Source of the DNA: Gammaproteobacteria bacterium
Lineage (GTDB): Bacteria > Pseudomonadota > Gammaproteobacteria > Eutrophobiales > Eutrophobiaceae
Length of the DNA stretch: 64,000 nt
Direction of reading: 5' to 3'
Assembly: GCA_003250975.1 (NCBI GenBank)
Contig: QKIY01000028.1
Coordinates: 1 to 64,000 of the forward strand
The notes beneath the pieces were generated by a model that saw nothing but the letters and a program-made list of their open reading frames with translations, made no database searches and was not told where the DNA came from. Shown one piece after another: positions 39,571 through 47,724 of the stretch. The position numbers were made by a program, and so were the translations under genes. Numbering within the stretch: the first letter of the stretch is position 1; the number at the start of each line of letters is the position of its first letter.

Positions 39571-40224
39571 ATGAAAGGTTTACTGAATACTGCTATCCGC
39601 GGTCTGCTCATCACTGCAATTGTAACAACCGGCCTGCCTGTCCATGCACTTGAAATCGGGATAACTGAATCACTTGATTCCGTCAAAGTGACGCATCAGG
39701 GAAAGACCATCACTATCCAAAGGAATCAGGATCTGGAAAACACAGTTAACCAGGCCTACGCACGGACGTCACGCAAGTGTCCACCATTCTGCATACAGCC
39801 CATCGTCATTGCTGAAGGCGTTGAAACCATTGGAGAACTTGAAGTATTAAATTACTTAAAACGCATTCATGAGGGCGACGATACGATACTCGTCATAGAT
39901 TCCCGCACCCCTGACTGGGTCAAAAACGGCACAATACCGGGATCTGTAAATATCCCCTGGACCAGTCTGAAAACAGACGCGGGCGCCGATCCATTTACTG
40001 TTGCCGATATACTCAGGGACCGCTTCAATGTCCGTATGCAAGAAGGGTTATGGGATTTTTCAGAAGCAAAGACCCTGGTATTGTTTTGTAACGGCATGTG
40101 GTGTGGACAGTCCCCATCCAATATAAAGACCCTTCTTAAATTGGGTTATCCTCCACAGAAGCTGAAATGGTACAGGGGGGGCATGCAGGACTGGGAAATC
40201 CTCGGTCTGACTACTGTAAAATAA
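39571..40224 (+). CDS. secreted rhodanese-like domain protein with CPPFC motif
   Basis: 217-residue protein with a signal peptide (residues 1-26, ending VHA). An N-terminal region of about 90 residues carries CPPFC (about 70-74) and is followed by a rhodanese domain (about 85-212) with active-site CNGMWCGQS. The catalytic Cys would accept sulfane sulfur; the export signal places it in the periplasm. The CPPFCIQP block is characteristic of a small group of such proteins, and the paired cysteines could be redox-active; that is inference. It lies between priA and argS on the same strand. Confidence 0.82.
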   Translation: MKGLLNTAIRGLLITAIVTTGLPVHALEIGITESLDSVKVTHQGKTITIQRNQDLENTVNQAYARTSRKCPPFCIQPIVIAEGVETIGELEVLNYLKRIHEGDDTILVIDSRTPDWVKNGTIPGSVNIPWTSLKTDAGADPFTVADILRDRFNVRMQEGLWDFSEAKTLVLFCNGMWCGQSPSNIKTLLKLGYPPQKLKWYRGGMQDWEILGLTTVK

Positions 40225-40275
40225 TCTCAACTCCCACGTGACATCCTTCTCCTGAGACGAGCAGCAGGCTACAAT

Positions 40276-42051
40276 GTGCGACTTTTTCAAGACAACGCAC
40301 CAGTGAAAGAAACCTTAGAACATTTGATACGCAGCTCGCTGGAGAGACTTGCCCAGGTAGAAAATCTCGCGATCGATCCGGGCACTCCTTTTAAAGTTGA
40401 AAAAACCAGAGACCCCGGCCATGGTGATTTTGCTTCAAATGTTGCAATGATGCTGGCCTCCCAGGCAGGTACCAAGCCCAGGGAATTGGCCGTGATGATT
40501 GTGGACAACCTCCCTGCTTCACCATCCATCAAGAAGGTTGATATTGCAGGACCCGGCTTCATCAATTTTTTTCTCAATCAGGATACCTTTCTCGATATTA
40601 TCAATATTATCAATGAACAGGCAGATCATTTTGGACATTCAGATCTGGGCCAGGGACAGAGCGTTCTAATTGAATTTGTATCCGCCAATCCCACCGGCCC
40701 GCTGCATATTGGCCATGGTCGTGGAGCAGCTTACGGGGCGGCGATTGCCAATCTGCTGGAGGCTGTCGGATACCGGGTTTTTCGTGAGTATTATCTCAAT
40801 GATGCCGGGCGCCAGATGGACATCCTGACGATTAGTGTCTGGTTGCGTTATCTGCAGGCATGCGACATTCAGATTGACATGCCCGCAAACGCCTATCAGG
40901 GCGACTATATAAAAACCATAGCAGCTGCAATTCAGCAGAAAATAGGGTCTGATTTTATCTGCGAACAGGAATCCCTAAACGTTATTTATAAAGAACATTC
41001 CGATCCTGAAAAACTGATTGATATCTTGATTGGCTTTGCAAAAAAGGAACTTGGTAAAGAAAATTACTTCTATTTATTTGAGAAAGGACTGAATTACATA
41101 CGTGATGATATTGAAAATGATCTTGCTGATTTTGGCGTGGTCTTTGATAACTGGTTTTCAGAACGTAGCCTTGCTGAGAATCATAAGGTGCAAGAAGCCA
41201 TTAAAATTCTGCGCGATAATGATCATCTCTACGAAAAAGATGGTGCGACCTGGTTTCGCAGTACTTCGCTTGGAGACGAAAAAGATCGTGTAGTGATCCG
41301 TGAAAATGGCCAGGCGACCTATTTTGCATCTGACATTGCCTATCACTTGTCAAAGTTTGAGCGAGGATTCGACAAGATGATTGATATTTGGGGCGCCGAT
41401 CACCACGGTTACATGGCAAGGGTCAAGGCTTCACTGGCAGCACTAGGAAAGGATCCCGGACAACTGGACATCCTGCTGGTTCAGTTCGCAACACTCTACC
41501 GCGGCAAGGAAAAGATCCAGATGTCTACGCGATCAGGGCAGTATGTCACATTGCGGGAGCTCCGTAAGGAAGTTAGTAATGACGCTGCGCGCTTTTTCTA
41601 TGTTATGCGTAAAAGTGAGCAACACCTGGATTTTGATCTGGAGCTGGCAAAATCACAATCACAGGATAACCCGGTTTATTATATACAGTATGCACACGCC
41701 CGCGTCTGCAGTGTAATGCGACAGGCAGAGGGAAAAAACTTGGCGCGTGAAACCGAAATTGGCAATATCGATCTTGCATGTCTTGCAGAACCCCATGAAA
41801 AGGCTTTGCTCTCACGACTGTCCAGCTATCCAGAAATCATGCACAATGCGGCGGTAGATTATGAGCCACACCAGATTGTGTATTACTTGCGTGAACTGGC
41901 GAATGAATTCCACACTTACTACAATGCCTGCCAGATTCTTGTAGATGACAGCAATCTGAGAAGTGCCAGGCTAGAGCTGATTGCAAGTGTTAAACAGGTA
42001 ATAAAAAACGGCCTGACCCTCATTGGCGTTTCAGCACCTGAATCCATGTAA
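40276..42051 (+). CDS. argS: arginyl-tRNA synthetase ArgS
   Basis: Class I synthetase of 591 residues. An N-terminal Arg-tRNA domain comes first, then the HIGH motif in HIGHGRGAAYG (about 144-154), a KMSK-equivalent loop EKIQMSTRSG (about 413-422) and the DALR anticodon-binding domain at the end. Start GTG at 40276 has CAGG eight bases upstream; a GTG nine codons later is also possible. The stop overlaps the next start by one base (TAATG). Confidence 0.96.
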   Translation: MRLFQDNAPVKETLEHLIRSSLERLAQVENLAIDPGTPFKVEKTRDPGHGDFASNVAMMLASQAGTKPRELAVMIVDNLPASPSIKKVDIAGPGFINFFLNQDTFLDIINIINEQADHFGHSDLGQGQSVLIEFVSANPTGPLHIGHGRGAAYGAAIANLLEAVGYRVFREYYLNDAGRQMDILTISVWLRYLQACDIQIDMPANAYQGDYIKTIAAAIQQKIGSDFICEQESLNVIYKEHSDPEKLIDILIGFAKKELGKENYFYLFEKGLNYIRDDIENDLADFGVVFDNWFSERSLAENHKVQEAIKILRDNDHLYEKDGATWFRSTSLGDEKDRVVIRENGQATYFASDIAYHLSKFERGFDKMIDIWGADHHGYMARVKASLAALGKDPGQLDILLVQFATLYRGKEKIQMSTRSGQYVTLRELRKEVSNDAARFFYVMRKSEQHLDFDLELAKSQSQDNPVYYIQYAHARVCSVMRQAEGKNLARETEIGNIDLACLAEPHEKALLSRLSSYPEIMHNAAVDYEPHQIVYYLRELANEFHTYYNACQILVDDSNLRSARLELIASVKQVIKNGLTLIGVSAPESM

Positions 42052-42638
42052 TGACAAGAGATTATAAAAACAGAAATCGCAAATCTGGACGCTCAGGCAA
42101 GGCCGGTACTAGGTTTGATGCCATCTTGCCTTTTTTCACCGGCCTGACCATTGGACTGTTTGTTGCCTTTTTGGTTTACCTGAAAGGACAACCATATGTC
42201 ACCGGCCATGGTGATACAGAGACTTTTGCAGGGGTTGATTCTCCGAAAACTAAACCTGTCCCCGCATCAGATGTTAAAGGAACAACACCGCAATTTGATT
42301 TTTACAAAATACTCCCAAGCATGAAAGTTAATGTCTCCGAATGGGAAGCCGAGGACAAAAAGGAGTCTGCACCAGCGCCTGATGATAGCTCTGTATACAT
42401 TCTGCAGGTGGGTTCATTTGAGCAATATGAAGCCGCAGATGAGGTCAAGGCTAAACTGGCCCTGTTGGGTATCAGTGCAGAAATACAGCGTGTCGTCATA
42501 AATGGCAAAGATATCCGGCATCGGGTCAGAGTTGGCCCTTACCGGGAACAGGAAAAACTGAACGAGACCCGCCGCAGGCTACTGGCCAATGGGCTAGACT
42601 TTATGCTGCTCAAGCTCAAGCTGGATGACGTTAAGTAG
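42051..42638 (+). CDS. SPOR-domain cell-division protein (FtsN-like)
   Basis: 195-residue protein with a short basic cytoplasmic leader, one membrane helix (about 25-42), a low-complexity periplasmic linker and a C-terminal SPOR domain (about 115-190, YILQVGSFEQYEAADEVKAK onward) that binds denuded glycan strands at the septum. This matches the SPOR protein found after argS in Pseudomonas (priA-argS-SPOR). There the proteasome-like hslVU genes usually follow; here they do not. Overlaps argS by one base. Confidence 0.88.
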   Translation: MTRDYKNRNRKSGRSGKAGTRFDAILPFFTGLTIGLFVAFLVYLKGQPYVTGHGDTETFAGVDSPKTKPVPASDVKGTTPQFDFYKILPSMKVNVSEWEAEDKKESAPAPDDSSVYILQVGSFEQYEAADEVKAKLALLGISAEIQRVVINGKDIRHRVRVGPYREQEKLNETRRRLLANGLDFMLLKLKLDDVK

Positions 42639-42662
42639 TATGATTAAGTAATCACCCGCGAT

Positions 42663-42736
42663 TGGAGCGGGTGATGGGAATCGAACCCACGTTCTCAGCT
42701 TGGGAAGCTGATGTTCTACCATTGAACTACACCCGC
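42663..42736 (-). tRNA. tRNA-Gly(CCC)
   Basis: Complete 74-base cloverleaf with encoded CCA. Acceptor GCGGGTG pairs with CACCCGC, the D arm contains GTTCAATGGTAGAAC, the anticodon loop is TTCCCAA (anticodon CCC) on a perfect 5-bp stem, and the T arm has GTGGGTTCGATTCCCAT. Close to E. coli glyU in sequence. Downstream on the minus strand a copy of the acceptor 5' strand (GCGGGTGAT) can pair with the tRNA 3' end. Confidence 0.97.
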
Positions 42737-42945
42737 CTTACTGTGGTATTCATGCCAAATATTATTGTTACCTATTATCCAAGCCGGTGTTCTTTTGGAC
42801 AATTTTATTTTTAGTGTACACTTGATCCCGTCTGTTTGGGGATGCTGCGTTTTGGTTATGTAAAAAACTCAATATAATCAAAAAAGACTATTTAATTCAA
42901 TTTGTTATAATAATAATTTACCCGTACGAGAGCGAGCCTTATCCC

Positions 42946-43335
42946 ATGGGAACCATAGCGCCAACTGTGGTTGTCGTAGACAACAGCCCAACAGTGAAAA
43001 AACTATTCCAGCGCAGCATCAAGGATCTTGGTGTTGAACTGAAGATTTTCGATTCAGCTGCCGAATCATGGGATTACCTGGAGAATAACCAACCGGACTT
43101 ATTATTCCTTAGTATCATCTTGCCTGATAAAAACGGCCTGAGCCTGCTCAGGGACCTCAGAAAACTGGACCTGCATCAAAATACATCTGTTATTATGGTA
43201 AGCTCAAAAGATTACGCACAGGACAAGCTTGATGCCGATGAGCTGGGAGTAGTGGATTTTATCGCGAAGCCCATGCCCATCCAGGTGATTACAGATGCCG
43301 TTATAAAATACACGCTTAAATCAGAATCAGAATAA
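42946..43335 (+). CDS. single-domain receiver protein lacking the phospho-acceptor Asp
   Basis: 129-residue CheY-like fold. The usual DD pair is DN (Asp12-Asn13), the phosphorylation site in LLFLSIILPDKNG is Ser56 instead of Asp, while the switch Ser86 and Lys108 (FIAKPMP) remain. Such a domain cannot be phosphorylated in the normal way and is expected to act by binding or as a constitutive module. The neighbouring metallo-beta-lactamase-fold gene starts ten bases after its stop, so the pair is an operon. TATAAT boxes at 42873 and 42906 may be part of its promoter. Confidence 0.88.
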   Translation: MGTIAPTVVVVDNSPTVKKLFQRSIKDLGVELKIFDSAAESWDYLENNQPDLLFLSIILPDKNGLSLLRDLRKLDLHQNTSVIMVSSKDYAQDKLDADELGVVDFIAKPMPIQVITDAVIKYTLKSESE

Positions 43336-43345
43336 ACAGCGCTGA

Positions 43346-44251
43346 ATGAGTAATAACTACCTCCACTTTTGGGGGGTGCGTGGTTCATATGCAGCCCCTT
43401 TTGAGACTCACCTGCGAGTGGGGGGTAATACCTCCTGTGTGGAAATAACCTCAGACGAACATACACTGGTTTGTGACGCCGGGACAGGTATCATCCCACT
43501 GGGAAATGAGCTGATAAAGCGTAAGACACGTGAGTTACTGGTGATTCTCACCCATTATCACTGGGACCATGTGTGCGGCCTGCCATTTTTCGTCCCGGCT
43601 TTCATGACAGACTGGAAAATCAGCATTTTCGGCCCCGGCAATGACCGGCACGATATTGAAAAGCATGTATCAGCCCAGATGAAGGCCCCGTATTTCCCGG
43701 TCGGAACGGAATCATGGCTGGCAAGGATTAACTATATTGGTCCGGAGCAAGAAATCTTACGGCACGGTGCAATGAAGATCACCCACAAGAATGTTCACCA
43801 TCCCGGGGCTACTTATGGCTACCGCGTCTCATTAAATGGAAAGACGATCATCTATATTTCTGACAATGAATGTAAGTTCATTGAAAAATCCGTATCCAAG
43901 CAAAGATCTGAATTAAATCATGAAGAACAGACGCTTTATGACGATATGGTCAGAGAAGAGCACCAGTCGGAACTCGAGCTCATTCGCAATGCAGACATAC
44001 TAATACACGATGCGCAGTACACGACTACTGATTACAACAGGAAGCGAGGCTGGGGCCACTCTTGCTATATAGATACCGTCAACATGGCAATCGATGCAGG
44101 TGTGAAGACGCTTTACCTATACCATCATGATCCAAACTACGATGATGCCGCTATCGACCAAATTCACCAACATGCGTTACAAATTATCTCTGAAAGAAAC
44201 TCAGGCATGGAATGTCATGTGGCCCGCGAAGGAATGCGGGTAGATCTCTAG
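43346..44251 (+). CDS. metallo-beta-lactamase-fold hydrolase
   Basis: 301-residue cytoplasmic enzyme with the metal signature HYHWDH (70-75), a preceding CDAGTG turn (43-48), and later metal-ligand candidates in HHPGATYGYRV (about 150-160), SDNE, HDAQYT and HHDP. The layout resembles phosphodiesterase-type MBL enzymes (RNase Z and class II cyclic-nucleotide phosphodiesterase relatives), so hydrolysis of a phosphodiester, possibly a cyclic nucleotide, is plausible but unproven. It is paired with the Ser56 pseudo-receiver. Confidence 0.85.
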   Translation: MSNNYLHFWGVRGSYAAPFETHLRVGGNTSCVEITSDEHTLVCDAGTGIIPLGNELIKRKTRELLVILTHYHWDHVCGLPFFVPAFMTDWKISIFGPGNDRHDIEKHVSAQMKAPYFPVGTESWLARINYIGPEQEILRHGAMKITHKNVHHPGATYGYRVSLNGKTIIYISDNECKFIEKSVSKQRSELNHEEQTLYDDMVREEHQSELELIRNADILIHDAQYTTTDYNRKRGWGHSCYIDTVNMAIDAGVKTLYLYHHDPNYDDAAIDQIHQHALQIISERNSGMECHVAREGMRVDL

Positions 44252-44278
44252 ACAACATCACGATTACAGTCCCTCAAT

Positions 44279-44476
44279 ATGCAAATTATCCTCAATGGCA
44301 AACCCTGCCAGTTTGATGATGTAATCACCGTGCAAGACCTGCTGAAAGAACTTGATCTGCAGGGCAGATTGGCGGTGGAAATCAACCATGAAATTATTCC
44401 ACGCAGCCACTTCCCTTCCCGCCGTATCAATCCAGGTGATAATATAGAAATCGTACATGCTATCGGTGGTGGCTAG
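44279..44476 (+). CDS. thiS: sulfur carrier protein ThiS
   Basis: 65-residue ubiquitin-like carrier ending in Gly-Gly-Gly, whose C-terminal glycine is thiocarboxylated and donates sulfur to the thiazole of thiamine. Fold markers ILNGKPCQFDD and GRLAVEINHEIIPRS are typical. Followed by thiG after 50 bases. No TPP riboswitch is evident in the 27-base spacer upstream. Confidence 0.95.
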   Translation: MQIILNGKPCQFDDVITVQDLLKELDLQGRLAVEINHEIIPRSHFPSRRINPGDNIEIVHAIGGG

Positions 44477-44526
44477 CTATACCTGACTGTTTGCTCTCAG
44501 GCCAATACCAAAAACCGGATTCATAG

Positions 44527-45306
44527 ATGACTGACCAACTGATTATCGGACAACGATCCTTTACCTCCAGGCTTCTCATCGGCACGGGTAAATACAGGGA
44601 CATGGAACAGACACGTGCCGCCATAGAGGCAAGTGGTGCGGAGATCGTCACGGTAGCGATCCGTCGTACCAATATCGGCCAAAACAAGGATGAACCCAGT
44701 TTGCTCGATGTGATATCTCCTGATAAATACACCATCCTGCCAAACACCGCTGGCTGCTATGATGCGGAAACCGCTATTCGGACCTGCCAGCTTGCCCGCG
44801 AGCTCCTTGACGGGCACCGCCTGGTCAAGCTTGAAGTCCTGGGTGATGAAAAGACCCTTTACCCGGATATCTCCGAGACCCTGATTGCCGCTGAACGGCT
44901 GATTGCCGATGACTTCGAAGTTATGGTCTACACTACGGATGATCCGGTAATGGCAAAACGCCTCGAGCAGATGGGCTGCATAGCGGTAATGCCCCTGGCG
45001 GCACCGATCGGTTCCGGGCTAGGGATCCGTAATCCCTACAATATCAGGACAATCGTGGAAAATGCAGCTGTGCCTATACTTGTAGATGCCGGCGTCGGGA
45101 CAGCTTCTGATGCAGCTATCGCAATGGAACTTGGCTGCGACGGGGTCCTGATGAATACGGCTATTGCAGAGGCGAAGGACCCGATACTTATGGCATCAGC
45201 CATGCAAAAGGCCGTAGAGGCGGGGCGTGAGGCCTATCTCGCCGGGCGCATGCCGAGACGAGCTTATGCCAGTGCCTCCTCTCCTCTGGACGGTCGATTT
45301 TTCTAA
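44527..45306 (+). CDS. thiG: thiazole synthase ThiG
   Basis: TIM-barrel enzyme of 259 residues that condenses deoxyxylulose-5-phosphate, dehydroglycine and ThiS thiocarboxylate. The Schiff-base Lys lies in [17 protein letters not shown] (about 97-113), and the phosphate-binding [21 protein letters not shown] is complete. With thiS it forms the thiazole branch of thiamine synthesis; thiC, thiO/thiH and thiE are not in the window. Confidence 0.96.
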   Translation: MTDQLIIGQRSFTSRLLIGTGKYRDMEQTRAAIEASGAEIVTVAIRRTNIGQNKDEPSLLDVISPDKYTILPNTAGCYDAETAIRTCQLARELLDGHRLVKLEVLGDEKTLYPDISETLIAAERLIADDFEVMVYTTDDPVMAKRLEQMGCIAVMPLAAPIGSGLGIRNPYNIRTIVENAAVPILVDAGVGTASDAAIAMELGCDGVLMNTAIAEAKDPILMASAMQKAVEAGREAYLAGRMPRRAYASASSPLDGRFF

Positions 45307-45335
45307 TTCGAATCCGCGTTTCACCCTGAAGTCCA

Positions 45336-46043
45336 GTGACAACCGTCTTACGACACATCCGCAGCTTTGTCCGCCGCGAAGGGCGGATGACCGAAAGCCA
45401 ACGCCAGGCACTAAAAAACTATTGGCAGGATTACGGCATTGAATATAAGCAGGGACCTATCGATTTAATCGACATTTTCGGCCGCACGGCACCGACGGTG
45501 ATGGATATCGGGACGGGAATGGGAGGCTCGTGTATTGCAATGGCAAGTGAACACCCCGAAAACAACTATCTGGCCATTGAAGTACACCGCCCCGGCGTAG
45601 GAAGCCTCCTGCGACAGGCCCATGATGATGATCTTGAAAATGTCAGGGTATCAAGTCACGATGTCATCGAAGTGCTGCAGTATCAGATCCCGCCAAAGAG
45701 TCTGGATGAAATTTACATCTTCTTTCCGGATCCGTGGCCTAAAAAACGGCATTTCAAGCGACGATTGATTAATCCGGAATTTTTACGGTTGCTGGCCTCC
45801 CGCCTTAAATCCCATGCACGGGTGTTTATCGCAACAGACTGGGGAGACTATGCTGAATCGATCCTTGCGGCCGTTGCAGAGACCCCGAGTTTTATCAACC
45901 TCGCCGGCGATGGACGAATAGCACCACGACCGCACTGGCGGCCTTTAACGAAGTTTGAAAAACGCGGGATGAAGCTGGGACATCCTATTTATGATTTTGT
46001 ATTCTGCATTAAAGGTGGTGACAATACGTCGTTAAAATCATAG
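45336..46043 (+). CDS. trmB: tRNA (guanine-N7-)-methyltransferase TrmB
   Basis: SAM-dependent methyltransferase of 235 residues that makes m7G46 in tRNA. SAM loop MDIGTGMGGSCIAMA (about 54-68), YLAIEVHRPGVGSLL, and the catalytic IFFPDPWPKKRHFKRRL (about 132-148) are intact. The start appears to be GTG at 45336. The 3' end overlaps the convergent yrfG gene by 55 bases. Confidence 0.95.
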   Translation: MTTVLRHIRSFVRREGRMTESQRQALKNYWQDYGIEYKQGPIDLIDIFGRTAPTVMDIGTGMGGSCIAMASEHPENNYLAIEVHRPGVGSLLRQAHDDDLENVRVSSHDVIEVLQYQIPPKSLDEIYIFFPDPWPKKRHFKRRLINPEFLRLLASRLKSHARVFIATDWGDYAESILAAVAETPSFINLAGDGRIAPRPHWRPLTKFEKRGMKLGHPIYDFVFCIKGGDNTSLKS

Positions 46044-46666
46044 ATAGCCGTAAATTCCTCGGTATTGCGTTCCGGCCCGCGACTGTCAGGATATGCTATA
46101 CCCAGCAAATGTAAAATTCCAAAACTGCGCGCTGTTCTCAACACAGTCAGATTATCATCGACCAGCAGGGTCTTTTCCGGGTCAAATTCAATGCTTTTCT
46201 GCAGGCTTTCCCAGAATGCCTTTTCTTCCTTTGGGCTTCCCAGCCTGTGAGAGCTGACGATATGGCTGAAATAACAGCCAATCCCGGTCTTTTTGAGTTT
46301 CATATTAATCAGGTCTTCGTGGGCATTGGTCACCATAACGGGCTTCCAGCCAGAGGTGTTAAGGGCCTCCAGAAATTCTAGCGCAGATGGGCGTACCTGG
46401 ATCAGGTGCTCTATATCAGCTTTTAGCTGGATAATCTCTATCTCCAGTTCCCTTGACCAGAAATCAAGACAGTACCATGACAAGGTTCCTTCGATACTTT
46501 TCATCATGGGTATTAACTGCTGTTTTGCAATCTCGGGATCCAGTCCCCGTATCCTGCCCCAGTGGACGGGAAGGTATTCCTGCCAAAAATAATTATCAAA
46601 ATGCAGGTCTAGGATGGTCCCATCCATATCCAGCAGGACTGTCTCTATCTGATTCCAGTCAACCAT
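45989..46666 (-). CDS. yrfG: HAD-family GMP/IMP nucleotidase YrfG
   Basis: 225-residue HAD phosphatase. Motif I is DMDGTILDL with both Asp residues (about 13-21), motif II VTNAHE, and motif III/IV VDDNLTVL. The stretch FDNYFWQEYLPVHWG closely matches E. coli YrfG, a GMP/IMP 5'-nucleotidase. The start ATG at 46666 (MVDWNQ) begins the conserved part. It is divergent from cysQ with 69 bases between, and its tail overlaps trmB. Confidence 0.9.
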   Translation of the reverse strand: MVDWNQIETVLLDMDGTILDLHFDNYFWQEYLPVHWGRIRGLDPEIAKQQLIPMMKSIEGTLSWYCLDFWSRELEIEIIQLKADIEHLIQVRPSALEFLEALNTSGWKPVMVTNAHEDLINMKLKKTGIGCYFSHIVSSHRLGSPKEEKAFWESLQKSIEFDPEKTLLVDDNLTVLRTARSFGILHLLGIAYPDSRGPERNTEEFTAIYDFNDVLSPPLMQNTKS

Positions 46667-46735
46667 ACGCAAAGTATATCAGTACCCAGGCATCCTTATT
46701 CCACTTCCTGTGCCAATTCACTTAAAATAATTCGC

Positions 46736-47554
46736 ATGCCGAAATCATATAAAATCCCACCCCTATCAGAACTGACCCCTGAAGTTGTCAAGATTGCTGC
46801 AGAAGCTGCGAAAAAAATCATGGAGGTTTACAATTCATCATTTGCTGTCACGCACAAGGATGACAGTACGCCTTTGACAGAGGCCGATCTGGCTTCTCAT
46901 CACACAATATCTGACCACTTAAGGCAACTCACCCCGGATATCCCCGTATTCTCGGAGGAATCTGAAGATGTGGCATTTGATATAAGAAAGACATGGGAAT
47001 ACTACTGGCTGGTTGATCCCCTGGATGGTACCCGTGAATTTATCAAGCGCAACGGAGAATTCACGGTCAATATTGCGCTGATACATAGTCATGATCCGGT
47101 GATTGGTGTTGTGAATGTACCTGTCAACGGAAATACCTATTTCGCAAGCCGGGGTAACGGGGCCTGGTTGCAGCTGCCCGGCCAGCCCGCCAAACTCCTA
47201 AGTACACGGAAAACCTGTAAGGATAATATAAAGGTCGCCGGCAGCCGTTCCCATGGCAGTAAAAAATTGCAGGAATTTGTCAGCAGGCTTGGCGATATCG
47301 AATTACTCAGTGTCGGCAGTTCATTAAAGTTCTGCCTGGTAGCGGAAGGCACAGTAGATATCTATCCCCGTTTCGGGCCTACCTCAGAATGGGATACGGC
47401 CGCTGCCCAATGCATCGTCGAAGAGGCCGGCGGAGCGGTGGTAGACACGACATCCTTCTGCAGATTGTCATATAACAGCAAACCTGAATTACTGAATCCG
47501 CATTTTCTGGTCATAGCCGACCTTGCATTCGACTGGAAGTCCTATATGCATTAA
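46736..47554 (+). CDS. cysQ: 3'(2'),5'-bisphosphate nucleotidase CysQ
   Basis: Inositol-monophosphatase-fold enzyme of 272 residues that degrades PAP from sulfate assimilation. Metal ligands are in EESEDV, VDPLDGTREFIKRNGEF (about 96-112) and the C-terminal SEWDTAAAQCIVEEAGG (about 219-235). The length is typical. A hairpin that could stop transcription lies 130 bases downstream. Confidence 0.94.
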   Translation: MPKSYKIPPLSELTPEVVKIAAEAAKKIMEVYNSSFAVTHKDDSTPLTEADLASHHTISDHLRQLTPDIPVFSEESEDVAFDIRKTWEYYWLVDPLDGTREFIKRNGEFTVNIALIHSHDPVIGVVNVPVNGNTYFASRGNGAWLQLPGQPAKLLSTRKTCKDNIKVAGSRSHGSKKLQEFVSRLGDIELLSVGSSLKFCLVAEGTVDIYPRFGPTSEWDTAAAQCIVEEAGGAVVDTTSFCRLSYNSKPELLNPHFLVIADLAFDWKSYMH

Positions 47555-47629
47555 GCATCAAGGCGTTTGACGAATTTATCTTGATGATTCTTGCCCGTCT
47601 ACGGCTTGTCCAGTTATTTAATGATATTC

Positions 47630-47645
47630 TGACAATTAATTGTCA
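47630..47645. promoter_or_regulatory. perfect 16-bp palindrome TGACAATTAATTGTCA
   Basis: Lies in the 170-base spacer between the convergent cysQ and M48 genes. Such a perfect palindrome could bind a dimeric regulator, but a site between two 3' ends makes promoter control unlikely. Confidence 0.3.
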
Positions 47646-47683
47646 AACCAGACGTTTATTAAACATCTTTTAATGGCAGAAAT

Positions 47684-47707
47684 TTAATCAGAACAAAGTC
47701 TGATTAA
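47684..47707. terminator. bidirectional hairpin between cysQ and the M48 protease gene
   Basis: Perfect 9-bp inverted repeat TTAATCAGA / TCTGATTAA with a six-base loop, flanked by short T-rich and A-rich tracts on both sides. Its position between two converging genes suits a shared terminator. Confidence 0.5.
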
Positions 47708-47724
47708 TTTATTCACAAGGGATA

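Noticed and set aside
44252-44278. TPP riboswitch before thiS
   Set aside because: The spacer is only 27 bases and contains no thi-box-like sequence.
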